A stretch of 64,000 nt of DNA, from assembly GCA_902789175.1 (NCBI GenBank), contig CADANF010000005.1:1-64000 (forward strand). The letters run 5' to 3'. A program made the translations under genes and the position numbers. The notes beneath the pieces were generated by a model that was given only the letters and a program-made list of their open reading frames with translations, made no database searches and was not told the DNA's origin. The DNA is from an uncultured Lachnospiraceae bacterium. GTDB taxonomy: Bacteria; Bacillota; Clostridia; Lachnospirales; Lachnospiraceae. Shown here one piece after another: positions 19,737-28,813 of the stretch (the stretch's first letter is position 1; each line of letters opens with the position of its first letter).

Positions 19737-19768
19737 AAATTCTTTTATTAACATTTAATGTTTAAGTT

Positions 19769-20197
19769 TTAGTGATGATCATCATAATCATCGTCATCGT
19801 AACCGTCATGATCATCGTGATCAAAATCATGGTCTGAATCATGGATAAATTCACGGCTTGTAACACGTTTCTTATCACGCATCTGTTCAACTAATTCAGA
19901 GAGCTGTTCCTTAACATCCATAACATGTTTTACATTTTTAAATTCAAAATCTTTTAATGATCTATCTGATGAATGAACATGAATTGTTCCCATTCCAAAG
20001 ATCCTCTGGCCCAAAGATCTTGTTACTGAAAGGTCAAGAATGCGGTACATACGGCATTCATCAAGTCTTTTATTAAGAACACCCTGTTCTACGTATACTC
20101 TTTCTTCATCGAAACTGTAAATTGTGAATGTCCAAGGAAGACCACACCAGTTTCTTTTTCTATCTTTCCATATTTTATTATCTTTTTTTTTAGACAT
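19769..20197 (-). CDS. small bacterial PH-domain (DUF304-like) protein with an Asp/His tail
   Basis: A 142-residue soluble protein. Residues around 20-110 fit a bacterial PH fold of the DUF304 type, with the typical run of short strands ending in MGTIHVHSSDRSLKDFEFKN. The last 30 residues are extremely rich in Asp and His and could bind divalent metal. The start at 20197 was chosen because GAGGGGAG precedes it; an upstream in-frame start has no support. Function is unknown. It forms a convergent pair with the regulator and stands alone before the MATE gene. Confidence 0.6.
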   Translation of the reverse strand: MSKKKDNKIWKDRKRNWCGLPWTFTIYSFDEERVYVEQGVLNKRLDECRMYRILDLSVTRSLGQRIFGMGTIHVHSSDRSLKDFEFKNVKHVMDVKEQLSELVEQMRDKKRVTSREFIHDSDHDFDHDDHDGYDDDDYDDHH

Positions 20198-20297
20198 AAG
20201 CTCTCCCCTCATTTGCGAAAATAGGTATTTATCACAAGCCACATTATATCATATTTAAGAGGGCAGGAGATATACTTTTTTCGGGGCGTTCTTTCGT

Positions 20298-21614
20298 CTA
20301 TTTTATCAGCCCCTTCTTCCTCCACTTTCCCTGTCTCCATCTTAGTCCCATGCATATCGCGCGGACAATCTCATCACTTGCGGCAGCTATATGTGCTCCC
20401 ACAACGAAGAGTCCTAATCTGATACCTAGAAGATAGGTTCCTCCTACAGCACAAAGATACATGAAGATTACGGCAATGATCAATGTAAATAATCCATCTC
20501 CGCTGGTCTTAAGGGCCTGGCCGTAGACTAGATTTGTTACACGTCCGAATTCTAAGATTATATCAACGAAAAGAATCTGCTGTACTATTAAAGACATTTT
20601 TGGATCGTTGGTAAAAAGAGGCATATAAAGAGGGGAGCTAAGAGCGATAACTCCTTCAAATACTGAAGCACATACAGCTCCCACTAGTGCTGCTTTTCTA
20701 GTACCTCTGTCGCATTTGTCATAGTCCCCAGCTCCAAGTCTCCAGCCGGTTTGGATGGCATTTGCCTGAGCTAAGGCTGCGCCAAAACAGAAGGAGAAAT
20801 TAGCTATCTGGGTAGCGTAGGATCTGGAAGTAACGTAGAAACCGGTGCTATCCATTTTATTGAGGAAGCTGATGATAAATGTCATAGCGATATTATAAGC
20901 CATTGTTTCTAGAGCAGATGGAAGGCCGACTTTAAGTATCATATTAAATATATGACGATTCTTCTCGCGGTTAGGATCTTCTTTTGCATGTATTATCATT
21001 TTGCCAAGGATCATAACAATTGCAAGGTTTACAACACGGGAAAGGACGGTGGCATAGGCAACACCGGCAACGCCCCATTTTAAAATATAAAGGGAAATGG
21101 AATTAAAAATGAGATTAACAACATTTCCGATAATGGTTGCGATAAGAGGACCTTTTGTGTGTCCGAAAGCTCTTAAATAACTTGAAAATATTGGTATAAG
21201 GGCATTAAGGATGCAGCTTCCCCCAACAATCTTCATATAGGTAACGGCGTAATTTGAAAGGTTTGGGGCGATACCTACTGAATTAAGTATGTTTCCGGCA
21301 AAGTAGTAAAGGATAAAGCCGAGGAGTATTCCGACAGAGCCATTGAAAATAAGGCCTAAGTTACGTGCCTGGTAGGAAACGCCTTCTTTTTTGGCACCGA
21401 TATACTGAGTCATAACCGCAACAGCGCCATTACTTATAATAGAAAACATGATTACAAACATGCTGATATATGTGTTTGCTGTTCCGACAGCACCAACGGC
21501 TTCATCTCCAACAGAGGAAAGCATAAGGGTGTCTATCATACCGGCCAGCATATAGCATAAAGTTTCCAGGGTGATAGGTATCGCAAGTTGTTTTAAGGTT
21601 TTGGGTTCTTTCAT
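20298..21614 (-). CDS. MATE-family efflux transporter
   Basis: A 438-residue membrane protein with about 12 helices in two repeats, a family that exports drugs or metabolites using Na+ or H+ gradients. The N-terminus shows the typical LAIPITLETLCYMLAGMIDT helix and the VGAVGTANTYI loop. An AGGAG ribosome site lies eight bases upstream on the minus strand. The substrate cannot be predicted. It differs clearly from the second MATE protein at 36066. Confidence 0.9.
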   Translation of the reverse strand: MKEPKTLKQLAIPITLETLCYMLAGMIDTLMLSSVGDEAVGAVGTANTYISMFVIMFSIISNGAVAVMTQYIGAKKEGVSYQARNLGLIFNGSVGILLGFILYYFAGNILNSVGIAPNLSNYAVTYMKIVGGSCILNALIPIFSSYLRAFGHTKGPLIATIIGNVVNLIFNSISLYILKWGVAGVAYATVLSRVVNLAIVMILGKMIIHAKEDPNREKNRHIFNMILKVGLPSALETMAYNIAMTFIISFLNKMDSTGFYVTSRSYATQIANFSFCFGAALAQANAIQTGWRLGAGDYDKCDRGTRKAALVGAVCASVFEGVIALSSPLYMPLFTNDPKMSLIVQQILFVDIILEFGRVTNLVYGQALKTSGDGLFTLIIAVIFMYLCAVGGTYLLGIRLGLFVVGAHIAAASDEIVRAICMGLRWRQGKWRKKGLIK

Positions 21615-21787
21615 CTGTTAGTCTCCTGTTGATGTCTAAATTGATGTTTATATATGCTGGATTTATAAAGAAGTTTGTAATCCTTTTTATAATAAATACA
21701 TCGCGTTCAATAATGATATCAGATTAAAATATTAGTTCAAGCCTGTTTTTTTGTCTTTAATATGAAAATAATGTGTAGGTTAACATA

Positions 21788-21824
21788 AAAATGGACCATA
21801 GTCCCGGGGGCGGTGGTCCATTTT
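21788..21824. repeat. palindromic element, copy 1 (upstream of amt)
   Basis: AAAATGGACCA and TGGTCCATTTT form a perfect 11-bp inverted repeat around a 15-base centre containing CCCGGG. A related copy lies at 23917-23953, after amt. Confidence 0.8.
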
Positions 21825-21900
21825 GGGATAAGAAAGTGTATGGTGAAAAAAATACAATAATGAGGGACTTCATTATGATAAAGTCTTGCACATAAACAAA

Positions 21901-21941
21901 GGCGTTTATGGAAAGAGATTTCCTTAAACGCCATTTTTTTT
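21901..21941 (+). terminator. leader terminator upstream of amt
   Basis: GGCGTTTATGGAAA pairs with TTTCCTTAAACGCC around GAGA (one T-T mismatch) and is followed by a run of eight T. No gene precedes it on this strand, so it most likely ends transcripts in the amt leader unless relieved. Confidence 0.75.
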
Positions 21942-22013
21942 GTTCGAAGGCATGCGCGAACCAAAAAATATCCTCATAATTAGAGCGATTAATGAAAAGG
22001 AGACTAAAAGGAT

Positions 22014-23762
22014 ATGGAGATTAATACAACGACAGTTGCATGGACGCTTCTTGCGGCGGCACTGGTATATTTCATGCAGGCTGGTTTTGCACTTTGCGAA
22101 GCAGGTCTTACAAGAGCAAAAAATACAGGTAACATTTTAATGAAGAATATGATGGACTTTTGTATAGGTACACCATGTTACTGGTTAGTCGGATTTGGAC
22201 TTATGTTTGGCGGAACAGGAAAGTTCATTGGCAGATTAGATCCACTAATAAGAGGAACATACACAGCTGATAACAGTGTCGTTCCACAGACAATGCCACT
22301 TTGGTGCTATGTGATATTCCAGACTGTATTCTGTGCAACAGCAGCAACTATCGTGTCTGGTGCAATGGCAGAGCGTACAAATTTCAAAGCATATTGTGTA
22401 TATTCAGCAGCTATCTCACTTTTTGTATATCCAATCTGCGGTCACTGGGCATGGGGCGGTGGCTGGCTTTCGGATTTAGGCTTCCATGATTTTGCAGGTT
22501 CAACTGCAGTACATATGGTCGGTGGTGTTATCGCTTGTCTTGGTGCAGCTCTTCTCGGACCTCGTATCGGTAAGTATGGTAAAGATAAGAAAGCAAGAGC
22601 TATTCCAGGTCATAATATGACAGCTGTAGCTTTGGGTGTATTTATCTTATGGTTCTGCTGGTTTGGATTTAATGGTGGTTCAACAGTAGCAATGGATTCA
22701 GCAGAAGCAGCAAGTACAGCCTCAATAGCATTTATGAATACAAATCTTGCAGCAGCAGTTGCAACTGTTGTAGCTATGTTATTTACATGGATAAGATATG
22801 GTAAGCCGGATGTTTCTATGACTCTTAATGCAGCACTTGCTGGTCTTGTAGCTATTACAGCAGGTTGTGATACAGTTACACCAATAGCTTCATTTTTCAT
22901 TGGACTTGTATCAGGTATCATAGTAGTACTTAGTGTTGAATTTTTTGATAACGTTGCACGTATTGACGATCCAGTTGGTGCAGTATCAGTCCATATGGTA
23001 AATGGTATCTGGGGTACTATCGCTGTTGGTCTTTTCTCAACAGGTAAAAATGGAACAGCAGCCGGTCTTTTCTATGGCGGCGGTGTAAAGCAGCTTGGTG
23101 TTCAGGCTTTAGGTGTTGTTTCTATCGTAGCATATACACTTATCGTAATGTTTATCGTTTTTAAGATTATTGATAAGACTATCGGACTCAGAGTTCCTGC
23201 GCAGGTTGAAATAGATGGTCTTGATATTCATGAGCATGGTCTTGCATCAGCTTATTCAGGATTTGCTATTACTGATGTAACAGACAACACAATGGAAATA
23301 AACGAAAACACAGATCTTGGTGAAGATGAATATGAATCAGCAACAGAGGCTCAGGTAAATGCAGCTGTAAAGGTTGTAAAGGCGGAATCTGTTGGTGACA
23401 TAGATACAGGAATTCATAAAGTATCTATAGTATGTCGTCTTAATAAATTTGATAAGCTTAAGAGAGAACTAAATGCACTTGGTGTTACAGGTATGACAAT
23501 GTATCAGGTAATGGGTTCAGGTGTACAGAGAGGAACTTCAGAGAAGTATCGTGGTACCATTGTGGATTCAACTCTCCTTCCAAAGATTAAGGTTGAAGTT
23601 ATCGTTGGTAAGATTCCGGTAGATGATGTTATCGAGACAGCTAAGAAAGCTCTTTATACTGGACATATCGGAGATGGTAAGATCTTCGTATATAATGTTC
23701 AGAAGGTTGTTAAGGTACGTACAGGTGAGGAAGATCTTAACGCACTTAAGGATATTGAATGA
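22014..23762 (+). CDS. ammonium transporter fused to a PII-like regulatory domain
   Basis: A 582-residue protein. Residues 1 to about 410 are an Amt/Rh ammonium channel with 11 helices; the twin pore histidines sit in TAVHMVGG and SVHMVNGIWGT. A linker of about 55 residues leads to a PII (GlnB/GlnK) domain from about 467: the T-loop contains Tyr512 in SEKYRG at the place of the uridylylated Tyr51 of E. coli PII, and the nucleotide loop reads TGHIGDGKIF followed by RTGEED. Usually GlnK is a separate trimer that plugs the channel; here gate and channel are one chain. ATP/ADP/2-oxoglutarate would be the expected signals. GGAG-type ribosome site precedes the start. Confidence 0.92.
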   Translation: MEINTTTVAWTLLAAALVYFMQAGFALCEAGLTRAKNTGNILMKNMMDFCIGTPCYWLVGFGLMFGGTGKFIGRLDPLIRGTYTADNSVVPQTMPLWCYVIFQTVFCATAATIVSGAMAERTNFKAYCVYSAAISLFVYPICGHWAWGGGWLSDLGFHDFAGSTAVHMVGGVIACLGAALLGPRIGKYGKDKKARAIPGHNMTAVALGVFILWFCWFGFNGGSTVAMDSAEAASTASIAFMNTNLAAAVATVVAMLFTWIRYGKPDVSMTLNAALAGLVAITAGCDTVTPIASFFIGLVSGIIVVLSVEFFDNVARIDDPVGAVSVHMVNGIWGTIAVGLFSTGKNGTAAGLFYGGGVKQLGVQALGVVSIVAYTLIVMFIVFKIIDKTIGLRVPAQVEIDGLDIHEHGLASAYSGFAITDVTDNTMEINENTDLGEDEYESATEAQVNAAVKVVKAESVGDIDTGIHKVSIVCRLNKFDKLKRELNALGVTGMTMYQVMGSGVQRGTSEKYRGTIVDSTLLPKIKVEVIVGKIPVDDVIETAKKALYTGHIGDGKIFVYNVQKVVKVRTGEEDLNALKDIE

Positions 23763-23856
23763 TCTTTATTCCTATAAAGGGATTAAGATAAAAATATAGC
23801 AGGTTATGTTGACATATTCATTAACCTGATATAAAATTTACTTCATTAATCGGACA

Positions 23857-23894
23857 AAGGCGTCCACAGTGGTAAAACTGTGGGCGCCTTTTTT
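23857..23894 (+). terminator. terminator after amt
   Basis: AAGGCG and CCACAGT arms pair with ACTGTGG and GCGCCTT around GGTAAA (one bulged T), then a T-run. Confidence 0.8.
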
Positions 23895-23916
23895 AATAAA
23901 AAATTCAAGTTGACAT

Positions 23917-23953
23917 AAAAATGGACCACAACCCCCGGGACTATGGTCCAAAA
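23917..23953. repeat. palindromic element, copy 2 (upstream of the minimal AraC gene)
   Basis: TGGACCA and TGGTCCA arms surround a centre containing CCCGGG that is nearly the reverse complement of the centre of copy 1. The left flank TTGACATAAAAATGGACCA resembles that of copy 1 in direct orientation. It ends a few bases before the ribosome site of the next gene. Confidence 0.75.
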
Positions 23954-23966
23954 TGGAGGCAGGAAA

Positions 23967-24305
23967 ATGGTAAAAAAGGAATCAATTCAGAAAGAAATAG
24001 CTTTTAGAGCACATGAAATAATCGAAGAAAATAAAGGAAATATAAGAATGGGCGAACTGGCAGATGCCATGGGATACAGCCTTAAATATCTGGACAGGTG
24101 TTATCATAATATATATGGAACATCCATGAAAAATACGGCAGTAAATGTAAGGATGAGACATGCCATAAGATTATTAAAAATGAATCTAACGGATAAAATA
24201 TATGAAGAACTGGGTTATTATGATCAGGCTTATTTTATAAGACAGTGTAAGAAATATACAGGACTTACTCCAACACAGTTAAGAGAGGCAGATTTAGATT
24301 TTTAA
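23967..24305 (+). CDS. minimal AraC-type DNA-binding protein
   Basis: A 112-residue protein that consists almost only of an AraC helix-turn-helix pair: first half MGELADAMGYSLKYLDRCYH, second half ending LGYYDQAYFIRQCKKYTGLT. There is no sensing domain, so it may act without a ligand or with a partner. The start at 23967 has GGAGGCAGG upstream. A terminator stem begins inside its last codons. It directly follows amt and carries a related palindrome in its leader, so a role in the same nitrogen response is possible. Confidence 0.8.
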   Translation: MVKKESIQKEIAFRAHEIIEENKGNIRMGELADAMGYSLKYLDRCYHNIYGTSMKNTAVNVRMRHAIRLLKMNLTDKIYEELGYYDQAYFIRQCKKYTGLTPTQLREADLDF

Positions 24306-24322
24306 TCTAGATCTGCTTTTTC
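24288..24322 (+). terminator. terminator overlapping the end of the minimal AraC gene
   Basis: GCAGATTTAGATT pairs with AATCTAGATCTGC (one mismatch) around TTT, then a T-run. The left arm lies in the coding sequence. Confidence 0.7.
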
Positions 24323-24478
24323 TTATTATTGAATGTTCATAGATTGATCATAAAATTCATTTTAGACATTTATTATAGAAAATTTCTAGTATTTTGTATA
24401 TTTTAATATAAGTCCTAAACGAGTATAATCAACAATGTATGCTTATATACTTTAAACGGAGAAAGGAAAATTATTGTA

Positions 24479-25474
24479 ATGGACGTACAAAAAAATGGAA
24501 TGAGACAGCAGAATTCTATTACTAAAGAAGAATTCGATTTCTCACAATGGGCAATCAAGAGTCTTTATAATTATATAGATTCAAAGATTGTTGGACAAAC
24601 ACAGCTTAAGAATTCGCTTATTACTGCTCTTCTTGCAGATGGCCATATTCTTATTGAATCACTTCCAGGTCTTGCTAAGACAACAGCTGCAAAGTCACTT
24701 GCAGATGCTATAAATGGTAAATTTTCACGTATTCAGTGTACTCCAGATCTTTTACCAAGTGATATTACCGGTACAGAGATTTATCATCAGGATACTGGTA
24801 AGTTTGAGACTGTTTTTGGACCAGTTTTTGCGAACTTTGTTCTTCTTGATGAGATAAATCGTTCAAGTTCAAAGACTCAGTCAGCCATGCTTGAAGCCAT
24901 GCAGGAAAAACAGGTTACAATCGGCAAAGCTACTTATCTTATGCCACAGGATATTTTCATGGTAATTGCCACAGAGAACCCTATTGAGCAGGAAGGTACA
25001 TACCAGCTTTCAGAAGCCCAGACAGACCGTTTTATGATCAAAGAAAAGATCACATATCCAAAGGCTGAGGAAGAATTTGAAATCTTAAACCGTATTGAGA
25101 ACGGTGCTATTGATAGAAAGATAGATCCAGTACTTAAGATAGAAGATATTGACAGGGTACAGGAGATTGTAAAAAAAGTATATATTGATAATTCGATCAA
25201 ACAGTATATTACTAGAATCGTAGATGCAACAAGAAAGGGAGTATCAAGCTATGTAAGAGAAGGCGCCAGCCCTCGTGCCAGCATAAACTTCCTTAAGGCA
25301 GCTAAGGCTTCAGCTTTGATCCATGGAAGAAATTATGTTATTCCAGATGATGTTAAGCTTATGAAGAATCAGATCCTTCGTCATAGACTTGCACTTACAT
25401 ATTCAGCAGTAGCAGATAACGTAGCAGTAGAGGATGTAATTGAGACGATTGTTAATTCAGTAGAGGCACCATGA
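24479..25474 (+). CDS. MoxR-type AAA+ ATPase
   Basis: A 331-residue AAA_3 ATPase, thought to act as a chaperone for VWA-domain proteins. It has a Walker A loop ESLPGLAKTTAAKS, Walker B FVLLDEINR, sensor MVIATENPIEQEGTYQLSEA and a C-terminal lid. It is the first gene of a six-gene Bat-type operon; its stop overlaps the next start. A TATAAT lies at 24424-24429 but I see no good -35. Confidence 0.93.
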   Translation: MDVQKNGMRQQNSITKEEFDFSQWAIKSLYNYIDSKIVGQTQLKNSLITALLADGHILIESLPGLAKTTAAKSLADAINGKFSRIQCTPDLLPSDITGTEIYHQDTGKFETVFGPVFANFVLLDEINRSSSKTQSAMLEAMQEKQVTIGKATYLMPQDIFMVIATENPIEQEGTYQLSEAQTDRFMIKEKITYPKAEEEFEILNRIENGAIDRKIDPVLKIEDIDRVQEIVKKVYIDNSIKQYITRIVDATRKGVSSYVREGASPRASINFLKAAKASALIHGRNYVIPDDVKLMKNQILRHRLALTYSAVADNVAVEDVIETIVNSVEAP

Positions 25475-26352
25475 AAATAGATTATGATTATCTGGACAGG
25501 ATAAGACGCTTAGTTGAAATCTGTTCAAAAAGAAAAACTTCAGATATTTTAGATGGTGATTACAGGTCAAATGCTCATGGAAAGAGTCTTGATTTTGATG
25601 ACCTTGCGGAATACCACTATGGTGATGATGTTAAGGATATTGACTGGAAATCATCATCAAGAACTGGGAAGACTCTTATAAGAAGATATTTCGCGGACAG
25701 AAAGCATGACGTTTTATTTGTTTGTGATACATCTGATGCCATGCAGGGAGATACGCCTAATGGAGAAGCAAAACATGAGATAGCGCTTATGACATTTGGC
25801 GTAGCTGCTTATATACTTGGAAAACAGGGAGCAAGTTATTCCATGGTATATAGCAAAGAGAAGGGAACATATCTTTCAGCATTTTCATCCGGATCAAATC
25901 ATCTAGAGAACCTTCTCTATTCCTTTAAAAAGGGATTAGAGGAAGGTAAGGCAAGTAAGAGTGTTGCCCAGATCTTAAGAGAAGTCTCAGAGAAATTTTC
26001 AAGAAAGCTGATAATAATCCTTATTACTGATACAGAAGGATTATTAAGCGTAGATGAAGAAGTTCTTAAGAGAGTAAACTATAAAAATGATTTATATGTA
26101 TTTAAAATAGAAGATGCAATGCTCACATCCTATGATGCATTTGACCTTGATGCATCTAAAAAGGTGGATGTTCTTCTTTCTATGAATAAAAAGCTTCATA
26201 GAAAGGAAGTTGCTCTTAGAGAGGGTATGGATAAAAAGATTGAAAAAACATTTACTCAGTATCCTTCATACTATATGAGCATTTCAAGAGAAGAAGACAT
26301 AATAGATACTCTTATAGATCTATTTAAGTTTGGTAAAGGAATGAAAAAATGA
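25471..26352 (+). CDS. DUF58-domain protein
   Basis: A 293-residue protein of the DUF58 family, which is almost always linked to MoxR. The family motif is seen in GDDVKDIDWKSSSRTGKTLI followed by RRYFADR. A VWA-like fold follows with FVCDTSDAM, a degenerate metal site. No membrane helix is visible. Start overlaps the moxR stop and its own stop overlaps the next start. Confidence 0.88.
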   Translation: MKIDYDYLDRIRRLVEICSKRKTSDILDGDYRSNAHGKSLDFDDLAEYHYGDDVKDIDWKSSSRTGKTLIRRYFADRKHDVLFVCDTSDAMQGDTPNGEAKHEIALMTFGVAAYILGKQGASYSMVYSKEKGTYLSAFSSGSNHLENLLYSFKKGLEEGKASKSVAQILREVSEKFSRKLIIILITDTEGLLSVDEEVLKRVNYKNDLYVFKIEDAMLTSYDAFDLDASKKVDVLLSMNKKLHRKEVALREGMDKKIEKTFTQYPSYYMSISREEDIIDTLIDLFKFGKGMKK

Positions 26353-26816
26353 AATATTCTGTAGGATTACAGGATCCATTTGGATTTAATTTAAAATTCT
26401 GGATTACTTTAATACTTATATTGGTGGGAATAGCGGCAATTTTATTTGTACTATCTATTTATATCCAAAAGCATAGAAAAATAAAAAAGAAGACGTTCCT
26501 TACCGGAAAACGTCTTGAATGGCTTAAAACAAAGTATTTAAAGCGAATCGATAGAATAGAACAGGATTATCTTTTAGGTAGGATCAATATGAGAACTGCT
26601 TATCAGAGAATGAGTCACGATGTGCGTAAATTTACAACTCGTGCTACAGGTAAAAAGATAAGCTCTTTAGTATATGCTGAAATTGCAGAACTTCATCATA
26701 CAAGATTAACAGAGCTTATTGGAAAATATTACGCTCCTGAATTTGCATTAAGAGCCAATCCGGATATAGAGAGAGCATTTAAAGATACTAAGGAGTTGAT
26801 CAGATTATGGTATTAA
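26349..26816 (+). CDS. small single-pass membrane protein of the Bat operon
   Basis: A 155-residue protein with one membrane helix at about 14-36 and a basic, helical cytoplasmic part. Its place between the DUF58 and VWA genes is where many Bat operons carry a DUF4381-type protein; I make that match by position and architecture and not by motif. Both ends overlap neighbouring genes. Confidence 0.7.
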   Translation: MKYSVGLQDPFGFNLKFWITLILILVGIAAILFVLSIYIQKHRKIKKKTFLTGKRLEWLKTKYLKRIDRIEQDYLLGRINMRTAYQRMSHDVRKFTTRATGKKISSLVYAEIAELHHTRLTELIGKYYAPEFALRANPDIERAFKDTKELIRLWY

Positions 26817-28813
26817 CATTTAGAAATCCTGGAACACTCCTTTATATAATGGTATTACTTATTGTTGCTATCGGAGTGGCATTATTTTTCAGGTTAAAGA
26901 AAGAAAAAGATAAGTCAGGAATAAAGGCTGCAAATACCAAAAGACTTAGAAAACTTACACTTTACAGGGTAAAGAGAATAGAAAGCATATTGCTTCGAGT
27001 ATTTTTCTTTGCAGGACTGGGTGTAGGTCTTCTTTCATCAGTTCTTTTGTTTGTGAGACCTTATAAGAGCGTACCGGATAAGGATGATTTTAATGGAAGA
27101 GATATCATGCTTTGTATTGATATCTCTGCATCAAATTATTCAGGTATAGCAGATCTTACTGACGAACTTATTAAAACTGTTGAAGGACTTGATGGGGACA
27201 GAATTGGTATCTCATTATTTAATACCTCTAGTGTTCTTTATCTTCCAGTGACAGATGATTACAAATTCGCGATAAAAAAGCTTACTGCTGTCTCAGAATA
27301 TTTCAAGGCAGAAGAAGCTTTTCAGAAGGAATTTGGTGACAAATATGAATATACTTATGAGATCCCTGAAAGCGAAAGAGATAGATATGATGAATTAAAT
27401 GCTACTCTTTCAGCATTTGATCAGGGTACTACAGCAGGTTATGAGATTAAAGGTACTTCATGCGTAGGTGAAGGACTTGCTTCTGCTCTTTTCAGTTTTC
27501 CAGAACTTATGATCGAGAAGAGAACCAGAACACTCATCCTTATAACTGATAATGAGCCGGAATATATTCAGGATGAGCTTGTATCTCTTGAAGATGCCTG
27601 TCAGATGTGTGTAGCAGATGATGTTACAGTATTTGGTATCTATCCGGGAACTGATATAAAGAAATATCAGGATGGCTCACAAAGAAGAGCCGAGTTTAAG
27701 AGTGCTGTTGAAGAGGCAGGTGGAAAATTCTATGAGAAGGACGCAGAGCTTGATGCAGAAAGAATATTAGATGATATTCAGGCTCAGTCAATAAAAGATA
27801 CAGAACTTGCAGTTTCTACTAAGACAGTAGATAATCCAACGGGATGGTTCATTATACTTTGTATCTCTCTTGGAATCGCATTTTTATGCGTTATCATTTC
27901 ATTTATAGAGACAGCATTTTTAACTTTTAAGAATAAAAAATTATATCAGAAGATAGTTTCAATAATAATGGCAGTTTTGATCATCACCTGTGTTGTATGC
28001 ATCGGGATCAGACCTATGATGATCGATGAAAATTCTGATATAAGAACTAACAACCTTGATGTATGTTTCATTGTAGATACTACTATCAGTATGTGGGCAG
28101 AAGATTATAATAAAGCTCCAAGAATGGAAGGAGTAAAGAAGGATATTGAAACTATAATAAATGCACTTCCAGGAAGTTCATTTGCTCTCGTAAGTTTTGA
28201 TAATTCAGCGCAGCTTCTTATGCCTTATACCAAAGATATAAATGGCGTCAGAGATGCGGTTGATGATCTGTCTATGCCGAATTACAGTACAGCCCAAGGT
28301 TCGTCGATTAATAAGATCTATGATGAAATGAAGCAGCTTGCGGATGTATCTGATGAAAAGAAAGGTGAGAGACGTACTATTTACTTCATTTTCAGTGATG
28401 GTGAAACAACAGATGGAACAAAGCTAATGGATTTCTCAAAGCTTGAAAAGGAAGTTGACGGTGGTGCAGTTATCGGATACGGATGCAGCAAGGGTGGAAA
28501 GATGAATTATCCTGGTAAAGGATATGTTAAGGATACATCAAAGGGAATCAGTGCAAGGTCTTATATAGATGAAGACAATCTTCAGGATTTTGCAAAGAAG
28601 ATCAGTGTTCCATATATACATAGTGGAACTGTTGGATATAACAATCTGATCTTCTCTGAAATTGATGTTATAAAGGCTTTAAGCCGTGATGCAGCAATTG
28701 AGTCTGGGGATACAACAGGAATGATAGAACTCTACTATTATTTTGCGGGAGTTCTTGCACTTTTCCTTACAGCCTGGCTCATAAGAGATATTTATAAAGG
28801 AGGATTATCATGA
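26807..28813 (+). CDS. double von Willebrand factor A membrane protein (BatA-BatB-like fusion)
   Basis: A 668-residue protein with helices near 5-22 and 55-80, a VWA domain with metal-site Asp105 in CIDISASNYSG, a second helix pair near 345-410, a second VWA domain with Asp424 in FIVDTTISMW, and a C-terminal helix. Two VWA domains in one chain, each held by membrane helices, correspond to the separate BatA and BatB proteins of other bacteria. The second site has Thr instead of the first Ser of DxSxS. Likely partner of the MoxR ATPase; the exact process is not known. Confidence 0.85.
   Translation: MVLTFRNPGTLLYIMVLLIVAIGVALFFRLKKEKDKSGIKAANTKRLRKLTLYRVKRIESILLRVFFFAGLGVGLLSSVLLFVRPYKSVPDKDDFNGRDIMLCIDISASNYSGIADLTDELIKTVEGLDGDRIGISLFNTSSVLYLPVTDDYKFAIKKLTAVSEYFKAEEAFQKEFGDKYEYTYEIPESERDRYDELNATLSAFDQGTTAGYEIKGTSCVGEGLASALFSFPELMIEKRTRTLILITDNEPEYIQDELVSLEDACQMCVADDVTVFGIYPGTDIKKYQDGSQRRAEFKSAVEEAGGKFYEKDAELDAERILDDIQAQSIKDTELAVSTKTVDNPTGWFIILCISLGIAFLCVIISFIETAFLTFKNKKLYQKIVSIIMAVLIITCVVCIGIRPMMIDENSDIRTNNLDVCFIVDTTISMWAEDYNKAPRMEGVKKDIETIINALPGSSFALVSFDNSAQLLMPYTKDINGVRDAVDDLSMPNYSTAQGSSINKIYDEMKQLADVSDEKKGERRTIYFIFSDGETTDGTKLMDFSKLEKEVDGGAVIGYGCSKGGKMNYPGKGYVKDTSKGISARSYIDEDNLQDFAKKISVPYIHSGTVGYNNLIFSEIDVIKALSRDAAIESGDTTGMIELYYYFAGVLALFLTAWLIRDIYKGGLS

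Larger units (their letters stand above)
21615..22013. promoter_or_regulatory. 399-base divergent intergenic region with amt leader
   Basis: The region separates the divergent MATE and amt genes. It holds the MATE ribosome site (minus), a 34-base palindromic element (21788-21824) and a strong terminator (21901-21941) reading towards amt, then about 70 bases to the amt start. I find no convincing open frame. Terminator plus upstream stem-loops in a leader suggest attenuation. Confidence 0.5.

Noticed and set aside
21737..21964. Minus-strand 75-codon frame in the amt leader
   Set aside because: It runs through a palindrome and a terminator and shows no ribosome site; the plus-strand leader is the simpler reading.
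23910..23938. TTGACA before the minimal AraC gene as a -35 box
   Set aside because: The bases at the -10 distance are CCCCGG, so no promoter is formed; the hexamer belongs to the flank of the palindrome.
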